Positions 51,582 through 60,517 of a DNA stretch of 62,354 nt are shown one piece after another. The notes under the pieces were generated by a model. It was given only the letters and a program-made list of their open reading frames with translations. It was not told where the DNA came from and did no database searches. Origin of the DNA: Kitasatospora sp. GP82 (lineage in GTDB: Bacteria; Actinomycetota; Actinomycetes; Streptomycetales; Streptomycetaceae); contig NZ_JARZAJ010000038.1 of assembly GCF_029892105.1 (NCBI RefSeq), positions 1-62,354 of the forward strand, written 5' to 3'. The position numbers and the translations under genes are program-made. Numbering within the stretch: the first letter of the stretch is position 1; each line of letters begins with the position of its first letter.

Positions 51582-52454
51582 TCAGCTGCAGGCCGGAACC
51601 CCGTCGAGCCAAGCGCCGCCCTGGACGTAGATGTTGGTGACCCACGCCCGGTAGTCCGGCAGGAACGACCAGGCGTCGTTGGTGATGCCCTCGGCCGTCA
51701 CGCTCTGGGCGTGCTTCTGACAGCCGACCCGCACGGTGGCCGGGCCGGGGAAGGCGTGGACCCGGGCGCTGTCCATCGCGGGCTGGGTGTGCGACCACAC
51801 GCCGGTGCCCCAGGTGCTGAACACCTGCCCCTGCACCGGGCCCGGGTTGATCCGCACCACCCCGAACAGATCGCCGCCGAGGCGGACGTCGTTCACCATG
51901 ATGTGCGTTCCCGACTCCCGCGCCTCGACCATCTTCCCGGCGCCCAGGTAGACGGCGATGTGGTGGAGGTCGGCCGCGTTGCCGTAGGCGATCAGGTCAC
52001 CGGGCAGCAGCGGACCGAGGCCCTGGTCGGGAGTGAAACGCTGCGCCGCGTGGACGGTGTAGAACTGGTCGTCGGCGGAGCCGCCCAGGATGTCCTGGCC
52101 CACGGCCTGGGCGTACGCGTACCTGACCAGCCCGGAGCAGTCGAAGCCGAGCCGTTCCGCGTCGTGGTCGCTCGCCGGGTCCACCCCGTCCGGGTGGCCG
52201 TACGTCGCGCCCGGCTGGTCGCCGTGACCACCGCCCCAGGTGTACCAGACGCCGATCTGTGAGCAGGCCGCCCGCACCGCGTTCTCGGCGGCGGCCGAGG
52301 CGCCGGGGGCGAGGACCGCGCAGTCACCGTCGGCGGTGGACCCGGGGAAAGCGGCACTGATGGCAAGGGCCTCGCCGGTGCTGTCGGGCATCGGACCGAT
52401 CGCGAAGGCGAGACCTGCGGCGGCGGCCGCAGCGGCGGTGATTCGGATTCTCAT
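51582..52454 (-). CDS. Secreted NlpC/P60 peptidase with C-terminal SH3-like region
   Basis: A 290-residue secreted papain-fold peptidase. The signal peptide covers about residues 1-34. The NlpC/P60 core has WYTWGGGHG, GFDCSGLVRYAY (Cys106) and LHHIAVYLG (His165). A C-terminal segment after residue 215 (WGTGVWSHTQPAMDS to GAWLDGVPAC) resembles the SH3-like barrel of bacterial exoenzymes. It should cleave peptide bonds in peptidoglycan. ATG 52454 starts the signal peptide directly; an upstream frame is not signal-like. Confidence 0.9.
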   Translation of the reverse strand: MRIRITAAAAAAAGLAFAIGPMPDSTGEALAISAAFPGSTADGDCAVLAPGASAAAENAVRAACSQIGVWYTWGGGHGDQPGATYGHPDGVDPASDHDAERLGFDCSGLVRYAYAQAVGQDILGGSADDQFYTVHAAQRFTPDQGLGPLLPGDLIAYGNAADLHHIAVYLGAGKMVEARESGTHIMVNDVRLGGDLFGVVRINPGPVQGQVFSTWGTGVWSHTQPAMDSARVHAFPGPATVRVGCQKHAQSVTAEGITNDAWSFLPDYRAWVTNIYVQGGAWLDGVPACS

Positions 52455-52763
52455 GGTGGGTGCTCCACTCCTCGGAAGTTCCCGGCCGGTTCCCTGACGC
52501 GCCCTCGGGGTCTGCCGGCCCGGTGGCCGCCGGTCTCTCCCGACGCGGTCTTCTGACGCGGTGTCCCCCCGACGCGGTTGGACGGTCGGCTGGGTCGGCC
52601 CGACGGAGCGCGGCGGAGCCGGCGGAGCCCCTGCGAGCTCCGGCGGGCCGATGACTTGAGCCTTCCTCACCGAGCAGCCGAAAACTACGAGGCAGCCGTC
52701 TCCCACGGCGGCAGGAGACGGGAAACGATCGGGAAACCTCCCGTGACCTGCGGTGACGTCATC
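52455..52763. other. Intergenic region between two minus-strand genes
   Basis: 309 bp. It holds three copies of GACGCGGT near 52540-52580. I looked for the c-di-AMP (ydaO) riboswitch that often precedes cell-wall hydrolases in streptomycetes and did not find its conserved blocks. Confidence 0.5.
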
Positions 52764-55700
52764 TCAGGACCCGGCGCACCCGGCGTCGTACGGCTGATCC
52801 GGCAGCAGCTGCGCCCACCGCCCCCGGTCCACGGGACCGACCAGGGTGCAGACCGCCGCCGCCTGCCGTCCCGGATCCGCGTCCCACAGCCTGACGGTGC
52901 CGTCGTTCCCGCTGCTTGCCAGCGTCGCTCCGTCCGGGCTGAAGGCGACGCCCCATACCGCGCTGGTGTGTCCGGTGAGGACGGCGATGCTCCCGTGAGT
53001 GCCGGTGTCCCAGAGGCGTACGGTGGCGTCGTTCCCGCTGCTGGCCAGGGTGTGCCCGTCGCGCTCGAAGGCCAGGCCCCGGACCGAACCCGTGTGTCCG
53101 GTGAGGACGGCGATGCTCCCGTGAGTGCCGGTGTCCCAGAGGCGTACGGTGGCGTCGTTGCCGCTGCTCGCCAGGATGCGCCCGTCGGGGCCGTACGCCA
53201 GCCCCCTGACCGAACCCGTGTGTCCGGTGAGCGTGCCGGTGAGCCGTCCGCCGGCCACCTCCCACAGAGCGATCGTCAGATCATCACTGCCGCTGGCCAG
53301 GGTCTGGCCATCGGGGCTGAACGCCAGGGCATTGACGAAATCGGTGTGCCCGTTGAGCACCGCCACCACCCGCTGGTCCCTGACGTCCCAGAGCCGCACC
53401 GTGCGGTCCTCACCCGCCGAGGCGAGCAGCCGCCCGTCCGGACTGAAGGCCACCGCGAGCACCGAACCCTGATGACCAGTCAACGTTGCCACCGGGAGTC
53501 CGCGGTCGATGTCCCACAGCCTGACCGTCCGGTCGGCGCCGCCGGTGGCGGCCAGCGAGCCGTCCGGGCTGCACGCCACCGCGAACACCGAACCCTCGTG
53601 GCCGGTCAAGGAGTGCAGCACCCGGTGCGACCCGGCATCCCAGACTCCCACCGTGTGATCGGCCCCGGCCGTGACCAGCCGCCGTCCGTCCGGGCCGAAG
53701 GCCACCTTCCACACCTCGGTGAACGGGCGCGGGACCAGCGCCGCCGTTCCCGGATCCCAGAGCACCACCGACTGGTCGAAGCCCGCGGTGGCCACCTGGC
53801 CGTGCGAACTCACCGCCACGCCCTGCACATAGTCCGTGTGACCGGCGAGCGTGGCGACCGTCCGCAGGCTCGGCACGTCCCACAGCCGCGCCGTGCCGTC
53901 GCCGCTCGCGCTGACCACCGTGCTGCCGTCCGGGGTGAAGGCGACCGCGTTGATGTCGTCGGTGTGGCCGGTGAGTGTGGCGGTGTTCTCGTGGCTGGTG
54001 GTGTCCCAGAGGCGCAGGGTGCGGTCGGCGCTCCCGGAGGCGATGGTCCGCCCGTCCGGGCTGAAGGTGAGGCCGAGGACATCGTCGGTGTGGCCGGTCA
54101 GCACCGCGACACTCTGCCGGCCGGCGGTGTCCCAGAGGCGCACGGTCCGGTCCGCGCCGGCGGAGGCGATCGTCCGCCCGTCCGGGCTGAAGGCGACCGC
54201 GTCGACCTCCTCGGTGTGACCGGTGAGAACGGCGACGGCCTGGTGGCTGGCGGTGTCCCAGAGCCGGACGGTGTGATCCGCACCCGCCGAGGCGAGCAGC
54301 CGACCGTCGGGGCTGAACGCCACCGCGCGGGCGGCGTCACCGTGGCCCGTCATCACGGCTCTCTCGCGGTGGGCGGCCACGTCCCACAGCCGCACCGTGC
54401 CGTCCGAGGCGGCCGAGGCCACCGAAGAGCCGTCCGGGCTGAAGGCCACCGACCGCACCCGCCCCCGATGGCCCGTCAGCGTGGCGATCAGGGTGCGCTC
54501 CGAGGTGTCCCACAGCTTCACCGCTTCATCCGAACCGGCCGACGCCAGCAGGCGGCCGTCCGGCGCGAAGGCGACCGCGTTGACCGGCCCGCCGTGGCCG
54601 AGCAGTCGGCCCTGGAACGGCTGCGCCTGCGTACTCAGCAGCGCACCACGAGCCTCCACGGTCGGCGAACTCCGGTACGCCGCACGGGCCAGCAGCATCG
54701 CCGCCTCCGGCCGCCCGACCGCCAGCGCCGCCGCACGGGCCGCCATCGCCCGTGACTGGGCCTCGCGCCGTTGGGCGAGTGCCCCGGACCGCTGCTGCAA
54801 CGCCAGGGCCCCGGCCAGCAGGGTCAGCGCCAGCAGGGCGGCGAGCGTGGCCACCATCCGCCGCTGGCGGCTGGACTGCCGCTCGGCCGCCTGCCGCTGG
54901 GCCTCCTCGGCGGCCACGCTCGCCGACAGGAAAGCCGCCTCGCCGCTGCCGAGTTCAGAGCGCCGACCGCCGTCCTCGGCCCACTCCCGGGCCGCCGCCA
55001 GCTTGGTGCCCCGATACAGCAGAGCGGGGTCCTGGCCTTCGCGCTGCCACTCCGCCGTGGCCTCCGCCAGCTGCTGACGGCCCAGCAGCGCCGTACGGTC
55101 TACCTGGATCCAGCGCCGCAGGCGGGGCCAGGCCCGCAGCAGTGCCTCATGGGTGATCTCCACCGCCTCGCGGTCCGCCGTGACCAGCCGGGCCCGGACG
55201 AAGGCGTCCAGCACCGCCGCCGCGCCGTCGGGGTCGGACGACTGCCGCAGCAGCCGGTCGCGTTCCGCGCGCGAGCGGGTCTCCTCGCCGCCCTCCCGCA
55301 GATGCACGAGCCGCACCAGCAGGCGGCGTGCGAGCCGCTGTTCGGCGGGGGTGAGCCGGGTGAAGACGTCCTCGGCGGTCCGGGCGACCGCGCCGTGGAT
55401 TCCTCCGCTGTGCAGATACCCCTCCACGGTCATGACCCGGCCCTGGCGCTGGTGCCAGGTGGCGCGCAGCGCGTGTGAGAGCAGCGGGAGCGCCCCGGCT
55501 GGCGGTCCGGCCCCCACGGCGCCGCCGGGCAGGTCGTCCGGGCTGCCGAGGTCGCGCAGCAACAGCTCCACCAGGCCGGGTTCCAGGACCAGTTGGGCCT
55601 GTTCCGCAGGGCGGGTGATCGAGGCGCGCAGCTCGGCGGCGTTCATCGGCGGCAGCGCGAGCGAGCCGTGGGTGAAGACCGGGGCGAGTTCGGGGTGCTC

Positions 55701-56771
55701 AAGACATCGCCCGCAGAAGTCGGCCCGGACACCCAGCAGGACGGCCACCGGCAGCCGGGCCGTGGCCGCGTCGGAGGGGGCGGTGGACTGCGGGGGAGCG
55801 GCGAGGCCGTGCAGAAAGCGGATGAAGGCGCGCTGTTCGGCCTCGTCCGTACAGAGGGTGAAGGTCTCCTCGAACTGGTCCACCACCAGCACCAGACCAC
55901 CGGGTGCGCCGCTGCCGGCGGGCCGGGAGGGCTGGATTCCCGGTTCGACCCCGGGTTCGGTCCCGGGCTCGGGTCCCGCGCCGACGCCCGGCGCGGCGGC
56001 GGGCAGCTGCCAGGCGCGGCCGAGCGCTGCCCGGAACTCCTCGGCCGCCTCCTGGGGGGAGCCGAGCAGTTGAGTGACCGTCAGACAAGGCGCCACGCCG
56101 CCCAGCGTCGACTCCAGTGCTCTGAGCAGCGCGGCGAGCGGTCGGCCGGTCGGGGTGCCGACCACGACGGGCCAGTCCGCGCAGTCGGCCACCGGCGGTG
56201 CCCCGTCCTGCGACGGCCGGTCCGGGAAGCGGCCGTCGCGGAGCGCGGGCAGCAGTCCCGCCATCAGCAGCGAGGACTTGCCCGCGCCGGAGGGGGCCAC
56301 CAGCGCGACCGGGCCGCGGCCGATCCGCTCGGCCAGCCGGTCGAGCAGCGCGGTGCAGGTCGCCTCACGGCCGAAGAACCACCGGGCCTCGCGCGAGCCG
56401 AAGGCCGCCAGTCCCGGGTACGGACACTCGGGACGGGTCGCGTCCGCGGCGTGCGGTTGGCCCTCGCCCGGTGGTTGCGCCGGTGCCGGGACGGCCGTGC
56501 GCGCCTGTTCCGTACCGACCAGCCGCAGCAGCAGTCCACCGGCCTGAAGGGCTTCGTCGCAGCGGCGGGCCACATCGGGCGTGGCCGGCTTGGTGCCGTT
56601 CTCGATCTTGCTGAGATAGCCCTTGCTGTAGTGGATCAGCCGGGCGAGTTCGCTCAGCGACATCCGCCGGGCTGCCCGCAACTCCCGTAGCCGTACGCCG
56701 AACTGGCTCTCCGCCCCCTCCGGCCCGGCCTGTGCCGCGCCGCTCCCGCCCGCCTTCGGTCCCCGGTCCAT
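52764..56771 (-). CDS. XRE-nSTAND1 NTPase with 14 WD40 repeats
   Basis: A 1335-residue protein. Residues 24-80 form a Cro/XRE helix-turn-helix (FGVRLRELRAARRMSLSEL). From about 115 begins an nSTAND1 NTPase with CPYPGLAAF..FFGRE and P-loop PSGAGKSS at 160-167; Walker B VLVVDQFEE. A hydrophobic helix (MVATLAALLALTLLAGALAL) near residue 650 may anchor or link. The C-terminal half is 14 WD40 blades of 42 residues, enough for two seven-bladed propellers. Two adjacent blades are almost identical in DNA. Streptomycetes encode many such proteins; known examples act in signalling, and related STAND proteins can be defence sensors. The target is unknown. Confidence 0.92.
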   Translation of the reverse strand: MDRGPKAGGSGAAQAGPEGAESQFGVRLRELRAARRMSLSELARLIHYSKGYLSKIENGTKPATPDVARRCDEALQAGGLLLRLVGTEQARTAVPAPAQPPGEGQPHAADATRPECPYPGLAAFGSREARWFFGREATCTALLDRLAERIGRGPVALVAPSGAGKSSLLMAGLLPALRDGRFPDRPSQDGAPPVADCADWPVVVGTPTGRPLAALLRALESTLGGVAPCLTVTQLLGSPQEAAEEFRAALGRAWQLPAAAPGVGAGPEPGTEPGVEPGIQPSRPAGSGAPGGLVLVVDQFEETFTLCTDEAEQRAFIRFLHGLAAPPQSTAPSDAATARLPVAVLLGVRADFCGRCLEHPELAPVFTHGSLALPPMNAAELRASITRPAEQAQLVLEPGLVELLLRDLGSPDDLPGGAVGAGPPAGALPLLSHALRATWHQRQGRVMTVEGYLHSGGIHGAVARTAEDVFTRLTPAEQRLARRLLVRLVHLREGGEETRSRAERDRLLRQSSDPDGAAAVLDAFVRARLVTADREAVEITHEALLRAWPRLRRWIQVDRTALLGRQQLAEATAEWQREGQDPALLYRGTKLAAAREWAEDGGRRSELGSGEAAFLSASVAAEEAQRQAAERQSSRQRRMVATLAALLALTLLAGALALQQRSGALAQRREAQSRAMAARAAALAVGRPEAAMLLARAAYRSSPTVEARGALLSTQAQPFQGRLLGHGGPVNAVAFAPDGRLLASAGSDEAVKLWDTSERTLIATLTGHRGRVRSVAFSPDGSSVASAASDGTVRLWDVAAHRERAVMTGHGDAARAVAFSPDGRLLASAGADHTVRLWDTASHQAVAVLTGHTEEVDAVAFSPDGRTIASAGADRTVRLWDTAGRQSVAVLTGHTDDVLGLTFSPDGRTIASGSADRTLRLWDTTSHENTATLTGHTDDINAVAFTPDGSTVVSASGDGTARLWDVPSLRTVATLAGHTDYVQGVAVSSHGQVATAGFDQSVVLWDPGTAALVPRPFTEVWKVAFGPDGRRLVTAGADHTVGVWDAGSHRVLHSLTGHEGSVFAVACSPDGSLAATGGADRTVRLWDIDRGLPVATLTGHQGSVLAVAFSPDGRLLASAGEDRTVRLWDVRDQRVVAVLNGHTDFVNALAFSPDGQTLASGSDDLTIALWEVAGGRLTGTLTGHTGSVRGLAYGPDGRILASSGNDATVRLWDTGTHGSIAVLTGHTGSVRGLAFERDGHTLASSGNDATVRLWDTGTHGSIAVLTGHTSAVWGVAFSPDGATLASSGNDGTVRLWDADPGRQAAAVCTLVGPVDRGRWAQLLPDQPYDAGCAGS
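52966..53217. repeat. Two near-identical 126-bp WD40-blade repeats
   Basis: Units 52966-53091 and 53092-53217 share almost all bases, while other blades are more diverged. This fits a recent duplication or gene conversion between neighbouring blades. Confidence 0.8.
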
Positions 56772-56995
56772 ACGTACCCCTGCGGTCCTCGCCCGGACCC
56801 GCTCCGCCGATCGGGTCCTCGGTGTGGCACCGTCAGGTTACGTTCCGTAGCAGCCCTCGCGAGGGCCGTACAGGGGCCGCCCCCCGGGAGGGGTGGCTCC
56901 GCGGGACAGGTCGGCCCGTTCGGGGGACGGCCGGGCCCTGCGCAGTCGTATGAAGCATCGAAAAGGATCTGTGCGTTCGAGTATGCGCAGGCCGG

Positions 56996-57775
56996 TCAGA
57001 GCGGGAGCAGGTCGGGGCGCTTGGCCTCGACATGGTCGCCCGAGGACTCGCCGCGCAGTCGGCGTCCGACCCAGGGCAGCAGGAACTCGCGCGCCCACTG
57101 GATGTTCTCCCGGCGGACGTCGGCCGAGGACGGCGTCGGCTGGAACGGCCACGGCGCCTCCGGGTCGTCCACAGCGAGGCCGAGGGACCGGGCGGCCAGC
57201 AGGGCGACGCGCTGGTGGCCGTCGGGGGAGAGGTGCAGCCGGTCCTCGCTCCAGGCGCGGCGGTCGTGCACCGAGCGCAGCGACCAGAGGTCGGCCACGG
57301 CGCAGCCGTTGCGGTCGGCGATCGCCCGCAGATGGTTGTTGTAGGTCGCGATCTTGCCCCGGAGCAGTCCGAGCACGGGAACGCCACGGGTGTCGAAGCC
57401 GGTGCAGATCAGCAGCGTGCCCACGTGCTCGCGCAGCTCCACGATCGCGGCCTCGAACCGCTCCGCGACATCGTCCGGGTCGCTGCCCGGCCGCAGGATG
57501 TCGTTTCCCCCCGCGCACAGCGTCACCAGATCCGGCGCGATCCGCCGCACCTGGGGAACCTGCTCGGCGACGATCTGGTCCAACAGCCGTCCCCGGACGG
57601 CAAGGTTGGCATAACGGAAGTCGCCGTCGGGGCGGCGTGCGGACAGCATCCCGGCAAGGCGGTCGGCCCAGCCGGCGAACTGGCCGTCCGGGCGCGGATC
57701 GTTGAGGCCCTCGGTGAAGCTGTCCCCGAGGGCTGCGTAGGAGCTGAGGTCAAGGGTCTCCTGGTTGTCAGCCAT
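56996..57775 (-). CDS. SGNH/GDSL-type hydrolase (esterase/lipase-like)
   Basis: A 259-residue protein with the SGNH blocks: AALGDSFTEG (Ser), NLAVRG (Gly), CAGGNDIL (Asn) and DRLHLSPDGHQR (Asp/His). No signal peptide is visible, so it may act inside the cell. GDSL hydrolases cleave esters of many acyl groups or lipids. A strong palindrome lies in the promoter gap upstream. It is divergent from the intact STAND-TPR gene. Confidence 0.92.
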   Translation of the reverse strand: MADNQETLDLSSYAALGDSFTEGLNDPRPDGQFAGWADRLAGMLSARRPDGDFRYANLAVRGRLLDQIVAEQVPQVRRIAPDLVTLCAGGNDILRPGSDPDDVAERFEAAIVELREHVGTLLICTGFDTRGVPVLGLLRGKIATYNNHLRAIADRNGCAVADLWSLRSVHDRRAWSEDRLHLSPDGHQRVALLAARSLGLAVDDPEAPWPFQPTPSSADVRRENIQWAREFLLPWVGRRLRGESSGDHVEAKRPDLLPL

Positions 57776-57799
57776 GACCGTAATACTTCACTGACTAAA

Positions 57800-57823
57800 G
57801 TAACCTACGCCACCGTAGGTGAC
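57800..57823. promoter_or_regulatory. Palindromic operator candidate between the SGNH and STAND-TPR genes
   Basis: ACCTACG (57803-57809) and CGTAGGT (57814-57820) are a perfect 7-bp dyad around CCAC; the outer GT/AC pairs extend it to 24 bp with one mismatch per arm. It lies 25-48 bp upstream of the SGNH gene start, as expected of a TetR-type repressor site. Confidence 0.6.
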
Positions 57824-57971
57824 AGGTCGCGCTGCGTGATCTCGGCCACGCCCTTGCCGACCTGCGACGATGTGCTCGACGAGGGCGAGTTCCACCCACT
57901 GGACCTGACATAGCGTCTAGAGTGGTCGGGACTCCCGGGGCCCAGGGAGCGGCAGTCGGGGCGGGTGAGGG

Positions 57972-60458
57972 GTGGACGTGGAGGCACTGTCGCTGCCGTC
58001 GCTGGTGCGGGCGCTGGAGCGGATCGGTCCGACTGAGGCCGCTCTCGGCCCGCTCGCCGGGCATCTTCCGCTCGCTGCTTCCCGGGCCGCTGCTTCCCGG
58101 GCCGCTGCTTCGGAGGCTGGTGTTTCCGAGGACCTGGCCTGGGCGGTCTCGGCCGGGCGGGCGCTGTGGGCGCGGGCCGAGGCCGAACCCGCCGTCGCCG
58201 AGCTGCTGCGTGCCTGGTGGCGGGGCCTCGCAGGGGTGGCTGATATGACGGTCAATCAGGTGTCCGGTGAGGCGGAGATCGGCACCCTCGTGCAGGCCGG
58301 TTCCATCGGGCAGATCAACCTGCACCCGCCCGCGCTCCCGCCTCGGGCACCGCAGCAACTTCCCTTCCATTCGGGCAACTTCGTTGACCGGGATGATGAA
58401 CGTGCCTCGTGTACAGCCGTGTTGGACCGTCCCGGGGAGGGCCGCCCGGCCGTGCTGGTGCTCAGCGGGGTCGGCGGCGTCGGCAAGAGCGCGCTGAGCC
58501 GCCGCTGGGGCCACGAGGTCAGGGGGCAGTTCCCGGACGGAGTGCTCTATGCGGACCTCGGCCGACTGCGCCGGGACGGCGGGGTCGACCTCGCCGAGGT
58601 GCTGGCCGACTTCCTGGAGGCGCTGGGTGTGCACCGGTTCTGGCACCCGAAGGGCCTGGCTCGGCTCCAGGCGCGCTTTCGCAGTGAGACCCACGGCCGG
58701 CGACTGCTGGTCGTCCTGGACGATGTGCTGATGCGGGAGGAGGCCGAGGCGCTGCTGCCCGGCGACGAGCGCAGTGTCGTCCTGGTCACCAGTCCTCGGC
58801 GCCAGTACGACCTGGAGGACGAAGGCGCCGTGGCCGTCCCGATCGGGGTGCTCTCGCAGGAGCACGCCGAGGACCTGCTGGCCGCGCTGATCGGCAGGGC
58901 CAGGGCCGCCGCCGAACCGGATGCCGTTGCCGCGCTGGCCCGCTGGTGTGGCGGTCTGCCGATCGCGCTGCGGGTCGCGGGCGGACAGCTGGCGCGCCGC
59001 AGGCGGAGCACCGTGGCGGATCTGGTGGATGAGCTGGCATCGGCCGATCGGGCAGCCGGGGCCTGGGAGTCGAAGATGTGGGAACTCTGGGACGGCAGCT
59101 ACCGCACGCTGTCCCAGAGGGCCGCGCGGCTGTACCGGCTGCTGGCCCACCACCCGGGGGTCTCCTTCACTCCGGCCGCCGCTGCCGCCGCGACAGCGCT
59201 CTCGCTCGCCGAGACCGAGGAGGCCTTGGACGAACTCCTCACCGCCAGCCTGCTGGAGGAGGACGGCGACGGTCGGCTCGGCTACCACCGTCCGCTGCGC
59301 GAGCACGCCCGTCGGGTCGCGCAGACCGAGGACCCGCGCGGTGCGGAGCGGCAGGCGTCCTGGCTGCGGACGGTCCGCTGGTACGCCCGGCAGGCCGAGC
59401 GTGCCGACCGGATCGCGCTCGGCACTCGCCTGCGCTATCTGACGCCGCTGCCCGACTGCCACGGTCCGGACGTCCCGTTCGCCGATGCGGCCGAGGCCAA
59501 TGGCTGGTTCTGGGCCGAGCGTTACACCCTGCTCGGCTGTATGCACGAGGCGTTCGACCTTGGTGAGGACGAACTGGTTTGCCGGCTGGCCGAGCCGCTC
59601 TGGGCACTGGTGATGAACTACCGCCCGTACGCGTACTGGATCGCGGCGTACTCGATGGCGGTCGAGGCGGCCGAGCGGTCGGAGGATCTGCTGCAGCTGG
59701 CCCGCTTCCGCAGTCAACTGGCGCGCGCGTACTGGGAGCTGGGTGACATGGAGTCCGCCCACGCCGAGCTCGGCCCGGCGCTCGCGGCAGCCCGGGCTGC
59801 ACAGGACGAGCGGGCGGAGGCCTCGGTACTGGAGTTCACCGGCAAGGCGTACCTGGCGGAGCAGCTGCTCGACCGGACGAATCCGGCGAATGAGCTGCTC
59901 GACAAGGCGGAGGACGCCTTCCGGGAGGCGCTGCGGATCAACGAGAGCCTCCACCGCTCGCGCGGTGCCCGGCTGCAACTGCACCATCTCGGGCAGGTGT
60001 CGGTACGGCGCGGCCGATGGGAGGAGGCCGCCGAGGTGCTCGTCCGGGCCTTCGAGCTCGGTGCGGCGGCGGAGGTCTCGGCGGCCGGGGGCTCTTCGTC
60101 CGGGCCGCCTGCCGTCGCGCCTGTCGCCCCGCCGGCGGGACTGTCCGACGGCGGCCCGGACGAGCGCACCAGTGCCAGGATCGCGACCACCCTCGGCAGT
60201 GCCTGTCTCCAACTCGGGCAGTACGAGCGCGCCTTGGAGCTCCTCGACTGGGCGGACGAGATCGTCCGGCGTCGGGACACCCCGATGGACGAGGCGCCGA
60301 TCCTGGAGAGCCTTTCCCGCGCCGCCGACGCCCAGGGCGACACCGCCCGCGCCCGGGAGTACCTGGCCCGTGCCCTGGCGATCCACGAGGCCACCGGCAG
60401 TCCCCGCGCCGCCGAACTGCGGGCGGCACTCGACAGCTACGGGGAACCGGAGTCCTGA
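57972..60458 (+). CDS. NB-ARC/STAND NTPase with TPR repeats
   Basis: An 828-residue protein. The N-terminal 110 residues are a helical associated domain with a short tandem repeat (ASRAAASRAAASEA) and a VQAGSIGQINLH strand. The NB-ARC NTPase has Walker A GVGGVGKS at 166-173, LLVVLDDVLM and a RQYDL sensor region; a winged-helix-like segment contains LYRLLAHHPGVSF. The last 300 residues carry TPR-like repeats (AYWELGDMESAHAEL, ARIATTLGSACLQLGQYERALE). STAND proteins oligomerise on a signal. GTG 57978 has a better-placed SD. It is convergent with the GT-B-like gene, the same order as at 20-22.7 kb. Confidence 0.88.
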   Translation: MDVEALSLPSLVRALERIGPTEAALGPLAGHLPLAASRAAASRAAASEAGVSEDLAWAVSAGRALWARAEAEPAVAELLRAWWRGLAGVADMTVNQVSGEAEIGTLVQAGSIGQINLHPPALPPRAPQQLPFHSGNFVDRDDERASCTAVLDRPGEGRPAVLVLSGVGGVGKSALSRRWGHEVRGQFPDGVLYADLGRLRRDGGVDLAEVLADFLEALGVHRFWHPKGLARLQARFRSETHGRRLLVVLDDVLMREEAEALLPGDERSVVLVTSPRRQYDLEDEGAVAVPIGVLSQEHAEDLLAALIGRARAAAEPDAVAALARWCGGLPIALRVAGGQLARRRRSTVADLVDELASADRAAGAWESKMWELWDGSYRTLSQRAARLYRLLAHHPGVSFTPAAAAAATALSLAETEEALDELLTASLLEEDGDGRLGYHRPLREHARRVAQTEDPRGAERQASWLRTVRWYARQAERADRIALGTRLRYLTPLPDCHGPDVPFADAAEANGWFWAERYTLLGCMHEAFDLGEDELVCRLAEPLWALVMNYRPYAYWIAAYSMAVEAAERSEDLLQLARFRSQLARAYWELGDMESAHAELGPALAAARAAQDERAEASVLEFTGKAYLAEQLLDRTNPANELLDKAEDAFREALRINESLHRSRGARLQLHHLGQVSVRRGRWEEAAEVLVRAFELGAAAEVSAAGGSSSGPPAVAPVAPPAGLSDGGPDERTSARIATTLGSACLQLGQYERALELLDWADEIVRRRDTPMDEAPILESLSRAADAQGDTARAREYLARALAIHEATGSPRAAELRAALDSYGEPES

Positions 60459-60517
60459 CCGGGCGGGCCACTGCGGTGGGCACTGCGACACCTGCGCCGG
60501 CGCGCCGACCCGGAGAC

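Noticed and set aside
52455..52763. c-di-AMP (ydaO) riboswitch ahead of the NlpC/P60 gene
   Set aside because: The conserved sequence blocks expected of this riboswitch are not recognisable on the minus strand.
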